Shown here: in pieces, positions 5,085 to 6,243 of the stretch | Numbering within the stretch: position 1 is the stretch's first letter | Layout: every line of letters begins with the position of its first letter | Origin: Roseovarius sp. | Lineage (GTDB): Bacteria > Pseudomonadota > Alphaproteobacteria > Rhodobacterales > Rhodobacteraceae | Direction: 5' to 3' | NCBI GenBank assembly: GCA_021767845.1 | Contig: JAASSQ010000175.1 | Span: 1 to 6,243, forward strand | Length of the DNA stretch: 6,243 bases | Notes under the pieces: generated by a model | Seen by the model: the letters and a program-made list of their open reading frames with translations, nothing else | Told to the model about the DNA's origin: nothing | The model's database searches: none | Translations under genes and position numbers: made by a program

Positions 5085-5510
5085 TTAACCAAAGGCTTGA
5101 CCCGATTCGCCCGGCACGGGCCGCGCCTCGATCACGACAAAGGCCTGCGCCCAGGGGTGATCGTCGGTCAGGGTGACGTGAATGATCGCCTCATGCCCCG
5201 GCGGCGTCATCTCGGCCAGCCGGTCTGCGGCCCATCCGGTGACATGCATCCGGGGCTGCCCGGTGCTCATGTTGGTGACCGCCATGTCCTTCCACGCGAT
5301 CCCCATCCGCAGCCCCGTGCCAAGCGCCTTGGAGCAGGCTTCTTTCGCCGCCCAGCGCTTCGCATAGGTGCCCGCCACGTCGCGGCGGCGCTCGGCCTTT
5401 TGCTGCTCGGTCTCGGTGAAGACCCGGTTGCGGAACCGGTCTCCGAACCGCACAAGCGTGCCGGCGATGCGGTCGATATTGGCCAGGTCGGTGCCGATGC
5501 CCAGGATCAT
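5085..5510 (-). CDS. acpS: Holo-[acyl-carrier-protein] synthase
   Basis: The 141-residue enzyme transfers the 4'-phosphopantetheine arm from coenzyme A to a serine of apo-acyl carrier protein, which switches on fatty acid synthesis. The N-terminus M-I-L-G-I-G-T-D-L holds the metal-binding D8. The second signature W-A-A-K-E-A-C-S-K-A-L-G-T-G (53-66) holds E57. These match D9 and E58 of E. coli AcpS. The family is usually about 120-140 residues and a trimer. The start is ATG 5510 because M-I-L-G-I-G-T-D is the family start and GGAGG/AAGG lie in the 20 bases upstream. An in-frame ATG at 5537 would add nine residues and bury that ribosome site. A 151-bp gap separates it from the membrane-protein gene upstream. 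Confidence 0.97.
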   Translation of the reverse strand: MILGIGTDLANIDRIAGTLVRFGDRFRNRVFTETEQQKAERRRDVAGTYAKRWAAKEACSKALGTGLRMGIAWKDMAVTNMSTGQPRMHVTGWAADRLAEMTPPGHEAIIHVTLTDDHPWAQAFVVIEARPVPGESGQAFG

Positions 5511-5552
5511 GATGTGCCTTGCCTCCTCAGGCTGCATATGGCGAGAAACCTA

Positions 5553-5596
5553 CGCGCAAAGCGCGCAGCGACGCCACCCCCGACCGGCAGGGGCGG
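5553..5596 (-). other. Two small stem-loops in the acpS leader
   Basis: CGCGC-AAA-GCGCG (5553-5565) is a perfect 5-bp hairpin with a 3-nt loop. CCACCCC and GGGGCGG (5574-5580 and 5590-5596) form a 7-bp stem with one mismatch. Neither is followed by a U-run in the minus-strand RNA, so they are not convincing terminators. Beyond them, the gap 5597-5661 shows only the palindrome TTGAATTCAA (5607-5616) and no clear promoter. Confidence 0.35.
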
Positions 5597-5661
5597 AATT
5601 TCCCTTTGAATTCAAGCCTGAACACCGATCCACGCAGGTCCCCCGCGGGCAAAGCACCGCG

Positions 5662-6099
5662 TCACTCGATCTCGCCCCGGCTGCGCATCAGGCTCAACTG
5701 GTTGCCTGCGCCGATGCCAAGGAAGACGCGGTTGCAGATCAGGCAGCCGCCTGCGTAAAGCGCCAGCAGCAGCCCGAACTGGCGCGACCCGACGGGCGCC
5801 ACCGCCAGCTTGCCGAATTCCGGCGCGAACCGCCCCGCCCCATAGGCCAGCCCGACATTCAGCACCACCGCAATCACGGTCGCGACCCAGGTGAACCGCC
5901 AGACCGCCGCCGTGCCCGGCCTCGCCTTGTGCGTCCGGGCATGTTGCTGGCCTTCGACCAGCGCGCCGATCATCGCCGGCACCATCAGATGCGCCGCTGA
6001 TCCAAGCGCGGTGTCGAACTGCGCCTCCAGCAGCCGGATCGCCCACGCCGCCCCAAGCGCCACCGCCAGGAAAACAAGGGCGTATCGCGGATAGCTCAT
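5662..6099 (-). CDS. Small integral membrane protein, ABZJ_00895 family-like
   Basis: This 145-residue protein has four predicted membrane helices, at about residues 6-23, 33-49, 69-88 and 107-128. The charged segment E-G-Q-Q-H-A-R-T-H-K-A-R (49-60) lies between helices 2 and 3, and the tail is short and charged. The layout and the V-P-A-M-I-G-A-L-V-E-G-Q motif resemble the uncharacterised ABZJ_00895 family, which I recall from Rhodobacteraceae annotations; this is a memory-based match. ATG 6099 overlaps the pdxJ stop as ATGA, so the two are translated from one mRNA and probably coupled. C119 and C122 lie in the last helix and might be a redox or metal pair, but nothing else supports that. 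No function is known. Confidence 0.85.
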   Translation of the reverse strand: MSYPRYALVFLAVALGAAWAIRLLEAQFDTALGSAAHLMVPAMIGALVEGQQHARTHKARPGTAAVWRFTWVATVIAVVLNVGLAYGAGRFAPEFGKLAVAPVGSRQFGLLLALYAGGCLICNRVFLGIGAGNQLSLMRSRGEIE

Positions 6100-6243
6100 G
6101 CCGCGCGGGCCTCGTCCATCAGCCGGCGCATCTCCTTGATGGCCGGTCCCAGCCCGAGGAAAATCGCCTCAGCGATCAGGAAATGCCCGATGTTCAGCTC
6201 GACCACCTCGGGCATCGCCGCCACGGGCTTCACCGTCTCGAAG
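6096..6243 (-). CDS. pdxJ: Pyridoxine 5'-phosphate synthase, C-terminal end (gene continues outside window)
   Basis: The last 48 codons are visible, frame beginning at 6242 and ending with TGA at 6098-6096. The translation F-E-T-V-K-P-V-A-A-M-P-E-V-V-E-L-N-I-G-H then F-L-I-A-E-A-I-F-L-G-L-G-P-A-I-K-E-M-R-R-L-M matches the C-terminus of PdxJ. The E-L-N-I-G-H segment belongs to the phosphate-binding end of the TIM barrel, followed by the terminal helix. PdxJ condenses 1-deoxy-D-xylulose 5-phosphate with 3-amino-2-oxopropyl phosphate (made by PdxA) to give pyridoxine 5'-phosphate in the cytoplasm. The catalytic N-terminal parts are not in the window. The stop overlaps the start of the membrane-protein gene. 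Clustering of pdxJ with acpS is widespread in Proteobacteria. Confidence 0.93.
   Translation of the reverse strand, partial: FETVKPVAAMPEVVELNIGHFLIAEAIFLGLGPAIKEMRRLMDEARAA

Noticed and set aside
5574..5596. Intrinsic terminator after the membrane-protein gene
   Set aside because: The stem has a mismatch and a 9-nt loop and is followed by CGTCGC rather than a U-run on the transcribed strand.

Overview
The window looks like chromosomal DNA of an alphaproteobacterium, most likely Rhodobacteraceae (Rhodobacterales). The evidence is the high GC content with strong GC bias at third codon positions, the gene set and order, a DUF1491 gene directly after era, and an FNR-type (FnrL-like) box. The taxonomic call is inference from gene content; no rRNA gene is present.

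Plus strand (1-768): the 3' end of a gene for a protein built of tandem beta-rich modules of about 90 residues. It resembles the C-terminal repeats of Rhodobacteraceae VWA-domain proteins. Its stop codon is only 3 bp from the stop codon of the convergent gene on the other strand.

Minus strand (6243 down to 772), in order of transcription: pdxJ (3' end), a four-helix membrane protein (ABZJ_00895-like), acpS, a PrxQ/BCP-like peroxiredoxin, lepB, rnc, era, a DUF1491 protein, and a universal stress protein (Usp). The block is a rearranged form of the classic cluster lepB-rnc-era-recO-pdxJ-acpS known from E. coli. Differences are that pdxJ and acpS lie upstream, a membrane protein and a peroxiredoxin gene are interposed, and DUF1491 sits where recO would be. 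recO is not in the window. The genes serve vitamin B6 synthesis (pdxJ), acyl-carrier-protein activation (acpS), protein export (lepB), RNA processing (rnc) and 30S ribosome maturation (era). Coupling is tight at pdxJ/membrane protein (ATGA overlap), lepB/rnc (7 nt gap) and era/DUF1491 (GTGA overlap). Larger gaps precede acpS, the peroxiredoxin gene, era and usp.

The less ordinary content is in those gaps. The peroxiredoxin leader holds three and a half copies of an 11-bp tandem repeat joined to a long inverted repeat. The usp leader holds a near-perfect FNR box (TTGAT-N4-GTCAA), which suggests induction under low oxygen. The rnc-era gap holds an AT-rich motif that resembles a recurrent Rhodobacterales intergenic element, and a possible 22-codon ORF that overlaps the era start. 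The short lepB leader has a consensus -35 hexamer and a perfect 7-bp hairpin. I saw no mobile element, tRNA, rRNA or CRISPR, and no convincing intrinsic terminator. Nothing here amounts to a clearly new multi-gene system; the regulatory gaps are the best leads.
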